From NCBI RefSeq assembly GCF_002091955.1, contig NZ_MKKY01000055.1:124001-188000 (forward strand): DNA of 64,000 nucleotides, read 5' to 3'. Positions 37,862-46,571 of the stretch are shown here, one piece after another. The number at the start of each line of letters is the position of its first letter. Position 1 is the first letter of the stretch. Position numbers and translations under genes: made by a program. The notes under the pieces are model-generated. The model saw nothing but the letters and a program-made list of their open reading frames with translations. It was not told the DNA's origin and did no database searches. Source of the DNA: Rhodococcus sp. 1168 (lineage in GTDB: Bacteria; Actinomycetota; Actinomycetes; Mycobacteriales; Mycobacteriaceae).

Positions 37862-39001
37862 TCATGAGCTTGCGCCCAGCGCGCCGTACGTAGCCTGTAG
37901 ATAGTGCTCGGCTCGATCGGATCCGATGATCCCCTCACCCATGCGATTCATCATGTAAGAGAACGTCATTCCGCTCTCGGGATGCATGACGACCAGTGAC
38001 CCACCCCATCCGCCCCAGAAACATATCTTCTCGTCAGGAATGTAAGGAACTGTCTCCATCTGGGGCAGCGCGAAGCCGACCCCGAAACGAAGCGGCACAC
38101 CCAATGCCAAATCGACCCCGCTACTCTGCTCGTCGAACGCAAGCTCCACAGCGTCGCGTCCGAGCAGCCGTACACCGTCGACCGTTCCGCCGAGTGAGAG
38201 CGCGGACAAAATCGTTGCGGTGGAGCGAGCATTTCCGTGACCGTTGAGCGCACCCAGTTCGGCGCGGCGCCACGGCGCGGTGTTGGCGGACTCGGCGTTG
38301 ATCAGCGGGCCCAGGAAGGTTCGGCGTCGCACCTTCGACGGGTCGGGAATCTTCGACGAAGTGCTTTCAGGTGGCGGCACGACGGCGGCGATGCGTTTCC
38401 AGTCCTGCTCGTGAGCACCGATCTGGAAGTCGGCGCCGAGTGGGCGCGCGATATCTTCGGCGACGAACTGCGTCAACGTCTTACCAGCTGTTCGGCGTAC
38501 GAGTTCGCCGACGAGATGTCCTTGCGTCGCGGCGTGGTACCCGGACGTGGTGCGCGAATCCCACCACGGCGCTTGCGCAGCCAATTGAGTAGTGGCCGAC
38601 TCCCAGTCGTACATGTTCTCGGTGGTGAACGGGGCGTCCCAGCCTGAGACGCCGGATGTGTGCGACAGCAGGTGCCGCACCTCGATGTCGTGTTTGCCGT
38701 TGGCCTCGAACTCGGGCCAATACTTCGCAACCGGCGCATAGGGGTCCAGGAGTCCGCGATCCATCAGCATCAATGCGGCGAGGTTGGTGACCGTCTTGGT
38801 CGTCGACCAGACATTGGTGATCGTGTCTCGAACCCACGGACGAGTGCGAGCGGAATCGCAGTGGCCACCCCAGATGTCGACGACGCGGTGACCGTCGATA
38901 TCGACGACGACCGAGGCACCGATTTCCGCACCCGAGTCGATGCCGTCCGCCAACGCATCGCGAACCAGACCGAAGCCCGGGTCCCAGTCGCCGTCAATCA
39001 T
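37862..39001 (-). CDS. Class C beta-lactamase-like serine hydrolase (esterase family VIII type)
   Basis: 379 residues. The nucleophile motif SxxK appears as WSTTKTV near residue 66, and the second motif tyrosine in SGYHAATQGHL near residue 150. The HLLSHTSG signature lies between them. No signal peptide is evident, so an intracellular esterase is more likely than a secreted beta-lactamase. Next to a Baeyer-Villiger monooxygenase, it could cleave the ester that enzyme makes. ATG 39001 overlaps the 3' end of the TetR gene by 8 bp, showing co-transcription. Confidence 0.87.
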   Translation of the reverse strand: MIDGDWDPGFGLVRDALADGIDSGAEIGASVVVDIDGHRVVDIWGGHCDSARTRPWVRDTITNVWSTTKTVTNLAALMLMDRGLLDPYAPVAKYWPEFEANGKHDIEVRHLLSHTSGVSGWDAPFTTENMYDWESATTQLAAQAPWWDSRTTSGYHAATQGHLVGELVRRTAGKTLTQFVAEDIARPLGADFQIGAHEQDWKRIAAVVPPPESTSSKIPDPSKVRRRTFLGPLINAESANTAPWRRAELGALNGHGNARSTATILSALSLGGTVDGVRLLGRDAVELAFDEQSSGVDLALGVPLRFGVGFALPQMETVPYIPDEKICFWGGWGGSLVVMHPESGMTFSYMMNRMGEGIIGSDRAEHYLQATYGALGASS

Positions 39002-39620
39002 TGCCCGGCGCACCGAGAAGTCGGTGCACCGCGAGATCGACATAGGTGTCTGCGACATCTTCGATGCTCAGATCCCCTCCGTCATTGAACCAGTTGCTGA
39101 TTCCGTTCAGCATGTCCGTCACCGCGAAGGCAGCTACGCGGGCATCGGACACCGTGAACTCCCCGGTGTGCATACCGGCGGCAATGACCTCGTGCACGCG
39201 TCGTTGGTAGCGACGCCGATAGTCCTCGATCGTCGCTCGGTGTTCCACCGTCAGCGAAGCCAGCTCGTGGAGTCCGACGATGTATTCGACGCGTCGGAGG
39301 TTGAGATGTACCAGATGTGCCCGCACCATCGAGGCCAATCGTTCGGTGGGCGTGCCCGGTGCGTCGAGCAGGGGGAGATTCTCTTCGCAGGGCTCCTGGG
39401 TGACGGTAAGGCAGACCGCGAAGAGGATGTCTTCCTTGGACTCGAAGTGGTGGTACAAGCTTGCTCCGCGGATCCCGACTGCGTCGGCGATGTCACGCAT
39501 GCCGACGTTGGCGTACCCGTCGCGCGCAAAGATCTCAGCCGCTTTCGACGCGATGTCCTCGCGGCGACGCTGCGTTCGGATTTGGCGTGGAACGACGGCT
39601 TCTCGATCGGCTGCGGTCAT
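38994..39620 (-). CDS. TetR/AcrR-family transcriptional regulator
   Basis: 208 residues. Helix-turn-helix ASKAAEIFARDGYANVGMRDIADAVGIRGASLYHHFESKEDILF at about 22-66 and a ligand-binding C-terminal half that differs from AcrR. ATG 39620 overlaps the stop of the acyl-CoA synthetase gene (ATGA at 39617-39620), and the esterase gene follows with an overlap, so all three are coupled. It is the obvious local repressor for the ketone or ester catabolism genes; the ligand could be the CoA product of its neighbour. Confidence 0.9.
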   Translation of the reverse strand: MTAADREAVVPRQIRTQRRREDIASKAAEIFARDGYANVGMRDIADAVGIRGASLYHHFESKEDILFAVCLTVTQEPCEENLPLLDAPGTPTERLASMVRAHLVHLNLRRVEYIVGLHELASLTVEHRATIEDYRRRYQRRVHEVIAAGMHTGEFTVSDARVAAFAVTDMLNGISNWFNDGGDLSIEDVADTYVDLAVHRLLGAPGND

Positions 39621-41182
39621 ACCGGCTCCTCCGCTGTGGTGGCCATGGTCCGGAGGTTCCTCTTGAGGATCTTGCCCTGCGCATCGACTGGTAATGCTTC
39701 GACGATGTGCACGGATTTCGGAGCCTTGTAGGTCGCCAGTTCGATCCGGCAGTGCTCGATAATGGCTTGCGGATCGGGGGTGCACCCCTTGCGCGCGATA
39801 ACGAATGCAGTCACTGCCTCTGACCAATAGGGATCGGGCACTCCGACGACGGCTGCCCGCAGCACCTCCGGGTGTGCGTGAATGGCCCGTTCGACCTCTT
39901 GCGAAGATACATTCATTCCCCCGGTCTTGATCATGTCCTTCATGCGATCGTAGAAGAACAGATTTCCATCAGCGTCGACGCGCACCATATCGCCGGTGTG
40001 TACCCAGCCGCCGCGAAAGACTTCGGCGGTTCGTTCCTCGTCCTTGAAGTAACCGAGCATCACCGATGGAGTGCGACATACCAATTCGCCGATCTCAGCG
40101 TTGTTGCCCTCGGCGTCGACGACCTTGATCTCCAGGTGCGTGACCGGCTTACCGATCCACGACGCGTCCCCACCGGGAATGTCGTCGAGAGTGGAAAACC
40201 AGCCGACCGAACCCAGTTGAGAAAGTTCGGACTGCCCCCAATACGTACCCCAGATCGCCCCCGGTGCCGCACTCGCCCACGACTCGATGGTGTGCGGTGA
40301 GACCTGTCCACCATAGGTGAGGCAGCGCCGGACCTGCCCGACGGCGGTGCTGCCGAAAGTGGAGTCGCGAGCGAGGGCCATGTAGAACGTCGGAGTTTGG
40401 GCGATGACCGAGATCTTCTCGTCGGCGATGATCTGCAGCGAGAGCGCCGGGTCGACGGTTGCCGGCAAAACGAGCGTGGCACCCATGAGCGTCAGCGTTG
40501 TCATCGATCCGAGGCCTGCGATGGTGTGGAACGGCATGACGAACAGCCAGGTGTCCTCGGGTCCGGTCCGCAGACCCCAACTCCACGCGGGCGCCGTGGA
40601 GATGAGGAAGTTGCGATGCGGAATCATCACACCTTTCGGTGCGGCCTCGGTGCCGGAGGTGTAGATGACCATGGCGACGTCGTTCTCGTCCATGTCGACT
40701 TCGGGGTCGGACGACGGCGTCTGCGCCGTCAACTCCTCGTAGTGCGCGCCGAACGTGATGAGCGTCGTCGACTCCGGTTTGACGTCGGCGACCGTGTCGG
40801 CGAACTCGACATCGGCTACCACCACCGTTGGCTCTGCGTGTTCGAGCTGGTGCCGCACTTCTGCTGATCGATACATGACGTTGATGCCGGTGAATGCGGC
40901 ACCGATCTTGAGTGTGCCGTAGTAGGCGATGACCACGTCGACACTGTTGCGTGCCATGGACGCGACTCGGTCACCGTGTCGTACCCCGAGATCGAGGAGC
41001 ACATTGGCGAATCGATTCGCGTGTGCGTCGAGCTCTCCGTATGTGGTGACCAGGCGCGTGCCGTCGGATCGGTAGCTGATGAACGCGGTCTTGTTCGGCT
41101 GCGTTCGCGCATGTCGACGAAGTTGGTCGCCGATGGTGGCGCGGCCGATCAACGAACGGTGATGCTGGGCTGTGCCGGTCAC
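39617..41182 (-). CDS. Acyl-CoA synthetase (AMP-binding family)
   Basis: 521 residues. The ATP loop VIYTSGTEAAPKGVMIPHR near residue 185 (the usual TTG/S triplet reads TEA), the FCGTY-like segment GAIWGTYWGQSELSQLG near residue 290 and the hinge DRMKDMIKTGGMNVSS near residue 405 define an acyl-CoA synthetase. GTG 41182 has GGAG eight bases upstream. It is the first gene of the acs-tetR-esterase-AHSA1 operon. It could activate the acid released by ester cleavage; the substrate is unknown. Confidence 0.88.
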   Translation of the reverse strand: MTGTAQHHRSLIGRATIGDQLRRHARTQPNKTAFISYRSDGTRLVTTYGELDAHANRFANVLLDLGVRHGDRVASMARNSVDVVIAYYGTLKIGAAFTGINVMYRSAEVRHQLEHAEPTVVVADVEFADTVADVKPESTTLITFGAHYEELTAQTPSSDPEVDMDENDVAMVIYTSGTEAAPKGVMIPHRNFLISTAPAWSWGLRTGPEDTWLFVMPFHTIAGLGSMTTLTLMGATLVLPATVDPALSLQIIADEKISVIAQTPTFYMALARDSTFGSTAVGQVRRCLTYGGQVSPHTIESWASAAPGAIWGTYWGQSELSQLGSVGWFSTLDDIPGGDASWIGKPVTHLEIKVVDAEGNNAEIGELVCRTPSVMLGYFKDEERTAEVFRGGWVHTGDMVRVDADGNLFFYDRMKDMIKTGGMNVSSQEVERAIHAHPEVLRAAVVGVPDPYWSEAVTAFVIARKGCTPDPQAIIEHCRIELATYKAPKSVHIVEALPVDAQGKILKRNLRTMATTAEEPV

Positions 41183-41208
41183 TGTGTCTCCTGGAATGTT
41201 CGGTCGGC

Positions 41209-41868
41209 TCAGAGCGCGGGGGACATGGCAACGCCGAACATCGGCTGAGTGAACGTTTCGAGGGCGACGATCTGCTCGACGGGATCGCGGGTGAGCTTCT
41301 TGGGAAACGGCCGCTCAGGGTATCCGACGGCGATGTGAGCGGCGGTGATGTAGCCCTCGGGGATTTCGAGTAGTTCGCGTACCTTGGGTTCTTCTGCGCA
41401 CAACAGCGTGGTCACCGCGGTGGCCACGCCTTGATCTCGCAGTGTCAGGCACAGGTTCTGCACAGTCGGGTAGATCGAAGCGCCGCCGACGACGGAGAGT
41501 CTGCCGAGTTCGTGATCGGTGGGGTGCAGTCCGTCCACTGCCGCGCACACGACGACGATTGCGGGTACTTCGGCCAGGTGGCGGGCGAAGAAGTCGGCGT
41601 CCTGCACTGTTTTCGGGAGGGCACCGACGGCGACCGTTCCACCGGTGATTCCGGAGAAGTAGGCTTCCCACATCGGCAGATACAGGTCGGCGAGGGCCTG
41701 CTTGCGAGCCTGCTCGCGGACGACGATCCATCGCACAGGCTGACGGTTGCCACCCTGGGGTCCGAAGCGGGCGACGTCGAAGGCCTTTCTGAACACCTCG
41801 TCGGGGACCGGATCGCTGAGATACCTCCGACAGGTTCCGGTCGTGCGCATAGCCTCGGTGAGCTCCAT
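41209..41868 (-). CDS. Nitroreductase-family FMN oxidoreductase
   Basis: 219 residues. RRYLSDPVPDEVFRKAFDVARFGPQGGNRQPVRWIVV is the FMN-binding N-terminal element, and LCLTLRDQGVATAVTTLL the second. It reduces nitro, quinone or enone compounds with NAD(P)H. ATG 41868 is selected with AGGGG upstream. The 16-bp motif CCTAACAGCGGACAGG lies directly before the start, and the same motif occurs before the second pucR gene. Divergent from the BVMO gene across a 181-bp spacer. Confidence 0.87.
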   Translation of the reverse strand: MELTEAMRTTGTCRRYLSDPVPDEVFRKAFDVARFGPQGGNRQPVRWIVVREQARKQALADLYLPMWEAYFSGITGGTVAVGALPKTVQDADFFARHLAEVPAIVVVCAAVDGLHPTDHELGRLSVVGGASIYPTVQNLCLTLRDQGVATAVTTLLCAEEPKVRELLEIPEGYITAAHIAVGYPERPFPKKLTRDPVEQIVALETFTQPMFGVAMSPAL

Positions 41869-41883
41869 ATCGAATCCCCTTCG

Positions 41884-41899
41884 CCTGTCCGCTGTTAGG
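41884..41899 (-). promoter_or_regulatory. Recurrent 16-bp motif CCTAACAGCGGACAGG before the nitroreductase gene
   Basis: The same motif, CCTAACGGCGGACAGG, lies at 17783-17798 before the second pucR gene, with 15 of 16 identical bases and near-equal distance from the start (13-28 and 16-31 bp). It could be a shared 5'-UTR or operator element. No other copy was seen in this window. Confidence 0.35.
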
Positions 41900-41991
41900 T
41901 AAGGCCTGAAGCATTGTGTGGTGTATGCCACATTGTCAAGTGCTGACTTTACTCCTGGTGCGGATTTGGAGATGTGCTTGCGGATATTCGC

Positions 41992-42005
41992 CTAACTGTG
42001 GTTAG
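41992..42005. promoter_or_regulatory. Palindromic site upstream of the BVMO gene
   Basis: CTAAC-TGTG-GTTAG has perfect 5-bp arms, 45 bp before the BVMO start codon in a TetR-operator-like position. The TetR protein at 38994-39620 is a candidate binder. Confidence 0.4.
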
Positions 42006-42049
42006 TTTTTAAGAAGTCCGCTCTCCTCGGGCGCTGAAAGAGGGTTTTC

Positions 42050-43957
42050 ATGTCTGCATCTGCGAATTCTGCCGACCTCGACCGACTGGCTCGGGCGCTC
42101 GACTCGGCAAACATGCCGAGCCTGGTCGCAGTGCTCTACCAACTCACCGGTGACCACGTCTGGCTGGAGGACCCCTACCTGCCGACCCGCAGCCGTGGCA
42201 TGGACGACAACGATGCCGGTGGGTTTGCACCCGAAGTCGCGCAGAGGATCAGGGCTGCCGCGCTCGACGCCATCTTCGAGTGGACGAACGGTACGCCGCC
42301 CGCACTTCCATCGCCGTCCAACGATCAACTGGTAGAGATGATCAGCGCCGCGGTAGGTGAGTCGGTGCCACCGGAATTCGCGTCGATGATCGCCGAGGAC
42401 ATGGGATTTGTTGCTGCCGACGAACAGGTGGTCACGGCAAGTAGCCTGTCGGTCATAGTCATCGGGGCAGGCGTTTCCGGGATGCTCGCGGCCATCAAGC
42501 TACGTGAAGCCGGAATCGATCATGTTGTGCTGGAGAAGAATTCCGATGTGGGTGGCGGCTGGTACGAGAACACTTATCCAGGGGCGGGTGTCGACACACC
42601 TAGCCACCTCTATTCCTACTCTTTTGCTCCACGGTCGTGGAGCACACACTTCGGCAAGCGTGACGAGGTCTGGCAGTACCTCAGTGATGTAGCTGCCGAC
42701 CACGATCTTCGAGACCGAATCCGATTCGATACCGAGGTCTCCACATCCGTGTACGACTCGGCGCGGCAACGATGGACCGTCACCACGACGAGCGGCGAAG
42801 TCCTGACCGCAGATGTGGTCATCACCGCCACCGGCCAACTCAACAAAGCGAAGGTCCCTCCGATCCCGGGGCTCGACGCGTTCCGTGGACCGATCTTCCA
42901 CACCGCAGAGTGGCCCGAGGGGCTCGATCTGACCGGCAAACGCGTGGCCATCATCGGTACCGGCGCCAGCGCCATGCAGGTACTTCCCGCAATCGCCTCG
43001 ACGGTCGGTCACGCGACAGTGTTCCAGCGCTCGCCGCAGTGGGTCGCGTCCAGTGACGTCTATTTCGCCCCCATCGTCGACGACGTCAGCTACCTGATGG
43101 AGACCGTTCCGCTGTATCGGCTCTGGTACCGAGCGCGGCTCGCATGGAACTTCAACGACCGCGTCCACCCGTCGCTGCAGGTCGATCCGGAGTGGGAGAA
43201 CCCCGCACAGTCGGTCAACGCGATCAACGACGCGCACCGCCGAGTATTCACCCGATACCTGGAAAACGCGCTCGAAGGCCGGCCGGATCTGATCGAGAAG
43301 TCGCTGCCGGACTATCCGCCGTTCGGTAAGCGCATGTTGCTGGACAACGGGTGGTTCACTGCCCTTCGCCGTGACAACGTCACCCTCGTGGCCGAAGGAG
43401 TCGCCTCGATCGGTCCAGACACCGTGCGGGGACAGCACGGGACCGAGGTCGAGGTCGATGTCGTGATCCTGGCCACCGGCTTCGAGACGCACAAGTTGTT
43501 GACGCCGATCGACGTGCGAGGTCGCTCCGGTAGATCGATCAGCGACGGGTGGGGTTCCGAGGACGCCCATGCGCACCTCGGCATCACCGTGCCGGACTTC
43601 CCCAATCTCTTCCTGACCTGCGGGCCCGGTACCGTCCTCGGGCACGGCGGTAGCTACATCACCATCGCGGAATGTCAGGTCCGCTACATCGTGGATGTCC
43701 TGAAATACATGTCGGACAACCGAATCGGTTCTGTCGAGTGCAAGCCCGAAGTCGAAGAAGACTACGTGCGACGCCATGACGAGGCGCACTCGCGCATGAT
43801 CTGGACGCACCCGGGCATGGACAACTGGTACCGAAACGACGCTGGACGGGTGGTATCGACATTGCCCTGGCGGATCGTCGACTACTGGGAGATGACCCAC
43901 AGTGCCGACATGGGTGACTTTCTCGTCGAAGAGGCGCGGCAGGCATCGAGCGCCTGA
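42050..43957 (+). CDS. HAPMO-type Baeyer-Villiger monooxygenase
   Basis: 635 residues, near the 640 of 4-hydroxyacetophenone monooxygenase. An N-terminal ~130-residue extension precedes the FAD loop GAGVSG (139-144). The BVMO fingerprint FxGxxxHxxxW is exact at 278-288, and the NADPH loop GTGASA follows near 302. The enzyme inserts oxygen next to a carbonyl to make an ester, using FAD, NADPH and O2. The extended N terminus is a feature of HAPMO. An esterase and an acyl-CoA synthetase nearby fit ketone -> ester -> alcohol + acid -> acyl-CoA. The ketone is not known. Confidence 0.92.
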   Translation: MSASANSADLDRLARALDSANMPSLVAVLYQLTGDHVWLEDPYLPTRSRGMDDNDAGGFAPEVAQRIRAAALDAIFEWTNGTPPALPSPSNDQLVEMISAAVGESVPPEFASMIAEDMGFVAADEQVVTASSLSVIVIGAGVSGMLAAIKLREAGIDHVVLEKNSDVGGGWYENTYPGAGVDTPSHLYSYSFAPRSWSTHFGKRDEVWQYLSDVAADHDLRDRIRFDTEVSTSVYDSARQRWTVTTTSGEVLTADVVITATGQLNKAKVPPIPGLDAFRGPIFHTAEWPEGLDLTGKRVAIIGTGASAMQVLPAIASTVGHATVFQRSPQWVASSDVYFAPIVDDVSYLMETVPLYRLWYRARLAWNFNDRVHPSLQVDPEWENPAQSVNAINDAHRRVFTRYLENALEGRPDLIEKSLPDYPPFGKRMLLDNGWFTALRRDNVTLVAEGVASIGPDTVRGQHGTEVEVDVVILATGFETHKLLTPIDVRGRSGRSISDGWGSEDAHAHLGITVPDFPNLFLTCGPGTVLGHGGSYITIAECQVRYIVDVLKYMSDNRIGSVECKPEVEEDYVRRHDEAHSRMIWTHPGMDNWYRNDAGRVVSTLPWRIVDYWEMTHSADMGDFLVEEARQASSA

Positions 43958-43980
43958 CAGAGCGGGCCGATGCGTCGATA

Positions 43981-44958
43981 ATGGGATGCATGCTTCCCGT
44001 TCTCGATCTGTCACTCGTCGATACCGATCCGGACGGCTTCCGGGCCGCCTTGCTGGATGCTGCACACCGATTCGGCTTCTTCTACCTGGTGGGCCACGGT
44101 GTGCCTACCGCTCGCAGCGAGGAAGTCCTTCGGCTCGCTCGCTCGTTCTTCGCCCTCGCACCGGAGGAGAAAGACGAGATCTCACAACTGAAGAGCCCAC
44201 ATTTTCGCGGTTACTCACGCCTCGGGGGCGAGCTGACCAACGGAGAAGTCGACTGGCGTGAGCAGATAGACATCGGCCCCGAACGGCCCGTCATCGACGG
44301 CGCCGTGGGCTACTGGAATCTCCAGGGACCGAACCTTTGGCCCTCTGCACTCCCAGCCCTCGAGCCCGCGTTCGAATCCTGGGAAGCGACCATGTCCCAG
44401 CTCGGGTTGCGGGTCCTGCGGCATTGGGCGGTGGCACTCGGCGCTTCCGAGGACGTGTTCGACGACGCGTTCGCAGACAGTCCAGCGTCGTTGATCAAGA
44501 TCGTCCGGTACCCCGGAAGCTCCGACAATCCACAGGGCGTCGGCGCGCACAAGGATTCCGGCGTTCTTACTCTCCTCCTCGTCGAACCGGACTCGGTGGG
44601 ATTGCAGGTCGAAATCGAGGTGGGCGAGTGGATCGACGTACCTCCCGTCGACGACGCATTCATCGTCAACATCGGCGAGCTTCTCGAAGTCGCGACGCAA
44701 GGCTATCTGCGTGCGACGCGACATCGAGTGCAGGCACCCGAAGCGGGCGCTGACCGCGTTTCGATCCCGTTCTTTCTCAGCCCCGCACTGGACGCCGTCA
44801 TTCCGATCGTGACCTTGCCCGAAGAGATGGCGGCGAATTCCAAAGGGGTCGAAGCAGATCCGAACAATCCGATCTTCGACACCTATGGTGCCAATGCGTG
44901 GAAGTCGCGTACGCGAGCGCACCCCGACGTCGCCGAACTGCATCACGGGATTACCTGA
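43981..44958 (+). CDS. 2OG-Fe(II) oxygenase (isopenicillin N synthase-like)
   Basis: 325 residues. Iron ligands HxD in GAHKDSGVLTLLL near residue 183 and a later His in LRATRHRV near residue 244, with the RVSIPFF 2-oxoglutarate-binding arginine and serine. An N-terminal non-haem dioxygenase DIOX_N motif (VLDLSLVDTD) is present. It could hydroxylate a small substrate. ATG 43981 or 43990 are equally likely. It is 23 bp downstream of the BVMO gene and probably shares its transcript. Confidence 0.87.
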   Translation: MGCMLPVLDLSLVDTDPDGFRAALLDAAHRFGFFYLVGHGVPTARSEEVLRLARSFFALAPEEKDEISQLKSPHFRGYSRLGGELTNGEVDWREQIDIGPERPVIDGAVGYWNLQGPNLWPSALPALEPAFESWEATMSQLGLRVLRHWAVALGASEDVFDDAFADSPASLIKIVRYPGSSDNPQGVGAHKDSGVLTLLLVEPDSVGLQVEIEVGEWIDVPPVDDAFIVNIGELLEVATQGYLRATRHRVQAPEAGADRVSIPFFLSPALDAVIPIVTLPEEMAANSKGVEADPNNPIFDTYGANAWKSRTRAHPDVAELHHGIT

Positions 44959-44972
44959 GCTTGGTCGGATCG

Positions 44973-46523
44973 TCAGAGGCGGCGCAGCCACCTGCGCCGT
45001 TTCAGGGGCGCAGGAAAGTCGATGTCGGCGAGCTTCCCGCTGTTGAAGTCGGCGACCAGGTTAGACACGGTTCCCTGTGCGCAGGACTTGTTGGTACCGA
45101 TGAATCCTGACGGCCCGCGTTTGATCCAGCCGGTGACATAGGTTCCGGGAAACCTTGCACCGCCCGCCGTTTCGAGGACGCGGCCATCGTCGTTGGGAAT
45201 GATTCCCGCCTGTTCGTCGAACGGCACACCTTCGATCGCCACGCCGCGGTAGCCGATCGACGTCAACACCAGGCCGGTATCGACGGTCTCGACTTCACCC
45301 GTCGCTACGCTCCGAACCCTGCCGCCGATGCCGGCGTCGAGCGTCATTCGATCGAACTCGACGCCGGCAACTGCCGCATCACCGAGAATTCGCCTAGGGG
45401 AGAGGAGATAGCGCAGCACGATTCGCTTACCGTCTCTTCCCTCCGAGTCTTCGAGTCTGTGCAGCAGGCGCAATTTCTGAACGACTGCATGCGGGAGCTC
45501 GTCGGTTTCGGTCAGTGCTACCGTGGCTGCGTCGAGCACAATCTCGTCGCGACGAATCGAAACGTCCACCCCCGGGGTGCCGAGTAGGCCGGCGAACTCC
45601 GGAACTGTGAAAGCCGACTGTGCGACGCCCCGCCGGCCGACCACCAGTACCTCTTCGATGTTGGACTCTCGCAATGCTTTCAGCGCGTGTTGGGGCACGT
45701 TCGTGCCGACGAGCCGTTCGGGATCGATCGTCAGGATTCGGGCTACGTCGAGGGCAACGTTGCCATTGCCGATGACGATCGCCCGTTTGTGGGACAGGTC
45801 GTAGTGGCGATCGGCATGATCGGGGTGACCGTTGTACCAGGCGACGAAGTCGGTGGCCGACCCACGACCGGCAAGCTTGGCACCGGGAATCGTCAACTCC
45901 CGATCCGAAGATGCACCGACTGCGTAGATCACGGCATGATGCTGATCCAATAGCTGATGGTGCGTAATATCCGCTCCCACCTCGACACCGAGATGGAACC
46001 GGAATCCAGGCTGCGCAGCGATGGTGTCGAACAGTCGAGAAACCTGACGGGTCTTTTCGTGGTCCGGCGCTACGCCCAACCGTGCCAGGCCGTGCGGGCG
46101 GGTAAGTCGGTCATAGACGTCGACCTTCACTCCAGGTTGGGTGAGGAGTTCGTCCGCTGCGTACATCGCCGAAGGTCCCGACCCGACGATAGCCACGCGA
46201 AGCGGCTGACGTTCCCTGGTGACCGTCGGAGCCGGTGAGACCGGCGCAAGCAACGGACGCGCAGGCCGATCCTGCTTGTAGAAATCGGCGTTGATCTGCA
46301 GGAACGGCAACTGCGCGTCGGTGAGTTTGGCTTTCGGCACGATTGCATCCACCGGACACGCCGAGATACACGCGCCACAGTCGACGCACGACGACGGATC
46401 GATATGCAGCATCTCGGCCGTCAGGAAGTCAGGCTCATCCGGCGTCGGGTGAATGCAGTTGACCGGGCACGCGTAGACGCATGACGCATCACTACAGCAC
46501 GACTGAGTAACGATGTGGGGCAT
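44973..46523 (-). CDS. Fused ferredoxin-ferredoxin/NADP reductase (FprB-like)
   Basis: 516 residues. The N-terminal ~60 residues carry two [4Fe-4S]-type motifs: C-X5-C-X3-CP in CCSDASCVYACP and the classical CxxCxxCxxxCP in CVDCGACISACP. The rest is a GR-type adrenodoxin-reductase-like flavoprotein: FAD loop VGSGPSAMY near 112, NADP loop GNGNVALDVARIL near 250 and the late GTNKSCAQGTV segment. A normally conserved GLVRYGVAPDH is here GLARLGVAPDH. It would pass electrons from NADPH to the diiron oxygenase in the same operon, whose stop is 48 bp upstream. Confidence 0.9.
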   Translation of the reverse strand: MPHIVTQSCCSDASCVYACPVNCIHPTPDEPDFLTAEMLHIDPSSCVDCGACISACPVDAIVPKAKLTDAQLPFLQINADFYKQDRPARPLLAPVSPAPTVTRERQPLRVAIVGSGPSAMYAADELLTQPGVKVDVYDRLTRPHGLARLGVAPDHEKTRQVSRLFDTIAAQPGFRFHLGVEVGADITHHQLLDQHHAVIYAVGASSDRELTIPGAKLAGRGSATDFVAWYNGHPDHADRHYDLSHKRAIVIGNGNVALDVARILTIDPERLVGTNVPQHALKALRESNIEEVLVVGRRGVAQSAFTVPEFAGLLGTPGVDVSIRRDEIVLDAATVALTETDELPHAVVQKLRLLHRLEDSEGRDGKRIVLRYLLSPRRILGDAAVAGVEFDRMTLDAGIGGRVRSVATGEVETVDTGLVLTSIGYRGVAIEGVPFDEQAGIIPNDDGRVLETAGGARFPGTYVTGWIKRGPSGFIGTNKSCAQGTVSNLVADFNSGKLADIDFPAPLKRRRWLRRL

Positions 46524-46571
46524 GGACTTCCTGACTGGCGACCCGGCAGTGGAGAGAAGTGAACTCGAGGC

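Noticed and set aside
37862..39001. Antibiotic-resistance beta-lactamase
   Set aside because: No signal peptide, and coupled to TetR and acyl-CoA synthetase; esterase is more likely.
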